Shown here one piece after another: positions 62,840 through 64,000 of a stretch of DNA of 64,000 nt. Origin of the DNA: Streptomyces sp. NBC_01408 (GTDB taxonomy: Bacteria > Actinomycetota > Actinomycetes > Streptomycetales > Streptomycetaceae); contig NZ_JAPEPJ010000002.1 in assembly GCF_026340255.1 (NCBI RefSeq), positions 1,240,001 through 1,304,000 of the forward strand, written 5' to 3'. The notes under the pieces are model-generated. The model searched no databases and was not told the origin of the DNA. It worked only from the letters and a program-made list of their open reading frames with translations. A program made the translations under genes and the position numbers. The first letter of the stretch is position 1, and every line of letters begins with the position of its first letter.

Positions 62840-63047
62840 GGCACAGCTCCTGGATGGGGAGATCATGGACCGGCGGCGAACGCCCGCGTCGGGCGGTTCA
62901 CGCCGTATGTCGGCATATCGGCCTGATGGGGTGTGGCCCGGCCGGATGCTCAAGGCTCATACCTACATGCCCCCTTGGTCCACCCCTGTGAGCTGGCAAT
63001 AGCCTGCATGGCACGGAAGTAGCAGGGCCGCATCGCGGGGGAAACCA

Positions 63048-64000
63048 TGACAATCCAGACAAACTCCATCGATCTGCCCCGGCTGGACGCCCGGGCCGTC
63101 GCCGTCTTCGAGTACGCACTGTCGCAGGGCAGCCTCAAGAGGTGGCCGCCCGACGTGCCCGAATGCCTCGGCATGAGCCTGGAGGAGGCCGAGGGGGCCC
63201 GCCGCACCCTGCTGCTGCTCCGGTTGCTGCGCCCGGCGCCCGGCAGCCCGGAGGAGCTGATCCCGGTCAGCCCGGACGCGGCCGCGGCGGAGGCGGTCGG
63301 TCCGCTGGAGGCCCAGGTCGCGCGGGCCGCCGCGCACGCCCAGTCCGTACGCGAGGACCTGCACTCCCTGATACCGCACTACCGTGCCGCCCGACGCGAA
63401 CGCGACCACCGGCAGGGCGTGGACGTGCTGCCCGACCTCGCGGCCGCCTCGGCGATGCTCACCGAGGAGTCGGCCCGCTGCCGGGAGGAGGTGTTCAGCA
63501 TTCAGCCGGGCGGCGGCCGGGCCCCGCACCGCCTCGGCGACGCCATCGAACGGGACCTCGCGATGCTGCGTCGCGGGGTCGTGATGCGCACCCTCTACCA
63601 GCACTCGGCGCGCGCCAGCCTCTCCACCCAGGGGTACGTGGAGACCCTCACGGAGGCCGGCGCCGAGTACCGCACCGCCGCCGAACTACCTGACCGGGCC
63701 GTGGTGTTCGACCGCTCGGTGGCCTTCCTGCCCCGGCGTGCCGACGGCGGCCCGGGCGAGGGGGCGGTACTGGTCCGGGACCCGGACGTGGTGGCGTACC
63801 TGTGCCGGGTCTTCGACCAGCACTGGTCCGGCGCGACCCCGTTCCACGGCAGCAGCGAGGCCGCATACAAGGAGGTCGGCCCGAGCCTGCGCCGTGCGCT
63901 GGTCGGGCTGCTGGCCGAGGGCGCCAAGGACGAGGTGATCGCCCGGCGGATGGGCATGTCCCTGCGCACGTGCCGCCGCCACATCGCCGACCTGCTGGAG
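63048..64000 (+). CDS. LuxR-type regulator of the lanthipeptide locus, 3' end outside window
   Basis: At least 317 residues; the frame runs off the right edge. A GGGGGAAA site is close to the ATG at 63048. The N-terminal half looks like the TrmB-like winged-helix plus sensor region of actinomycete LuxR proteins (VAVFEYALSQGSLKRWPPDV, then a helical HSLIPHYRAARRERDH stretch). The beginning of the LuxR HTH is present at the edge (DEVIARRMGMSLRTCRRHIA). Regulators of this type accompany many class III/IV lanthipeptide clusters. It is divergent from the small secreted peptide gene, with a 208-bp shared control region. Confidence 0.82.

Noticed and set aside
1..64000. CRISPR array, tRNA or rRNA genes
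   Set aside because: No regularly spaced repeats with unique spacers and no tRNA/rRNA signatures were found by eye; the tandem repeat at 52380 is a coding hexamer array.

Overview
The window is high-GC actinomycete chromosome, almost certainly Streptomyces or a close relative. Third codon positions are strongly G/C, GTG and TTG starts are common, many genes overlap by ATGA or GTGA, and SARP, PadR and LuxR regulators, IS5/IS21/IS605 elements and secondary-metabolite genes are all present.

Layout. (1) 1-1914: an end-truncated permease-prefix membrane protein with its PadR repressor, divergent from a pair of small membrane proteins. (2) 2412-4878: a LuxR-type regulator followed by decayed mobile DNA (a short IS5-like remnant, an IS21 istA fragment, one complete IS5-family element). 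(3) 4954-8698: a HelD-like RNA polymerase-associated helicase and a DHA2-type drug exporter, the latter with a consensus promoter and a TTA (bldA-dependent) codon. (4) 9198-43827: the core of the window, one minus-strand transcription unit running amide synthetase - 5-aminolevulinate synthase - acyl-CoA ligase - PKS1 (loading plus three modules) - PKS2 (two modules plus thioesterase). (5) 44664-46486: phosphopantetheinyl transferase, an internally deleted metallophosphoesterase and a type II thioesterase, then a broken acyl-CoA carboxylase fragment next to an IS605-type TnpB/TnpA element. (6) 49374-52075: a HopJ-like protein and an eroded Rhs/polymorphic-toxin locus that keeps two immunity-like genes. 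(7) 52101-59271: a sortase-anchored surface protein, a trypco2 + trypsin-NACHT-membrane pair that looks like a conflict (defence) system, and a large SARP/NB-ARC/TPR regulator. (8) 59379-64000: a class IV lanthipeptide locus (precursor, LanL, small secreted protein, divergent LuxR regulator cut by the window edge).

How the main cluster should work. Reading the PKS catalytic residues, PKS1 starts with a KSQ (Cys to Gln) and a methylmalonyl AT, giving a propionyl starter. Five KS-AT-DH-KR-ACP modules follow, taking malonyl, methylmalonyl, malonyl, malonyl, malonyl. All DH and KR active sites look intact and there is no ER. If colinear, the released acid is a linear pentaene, 8-methyltrideca-2,4,6,8,10-pentaenoic acid. 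The ALAS and acyl-CoA ligase would make the five-membered C5N ring (2-amino-3-hydroxycyclopent-2-enone) from glycine and succinyl-CoA, and the amide synthetase would join it to the polyene acid. This matches the manumycin/asukamycin/moenomycin C5N logic and, from memory, closely resembles annimycin of Streptomyces calvus, a bldA-dependent polyene amide. I could not check that against a database.
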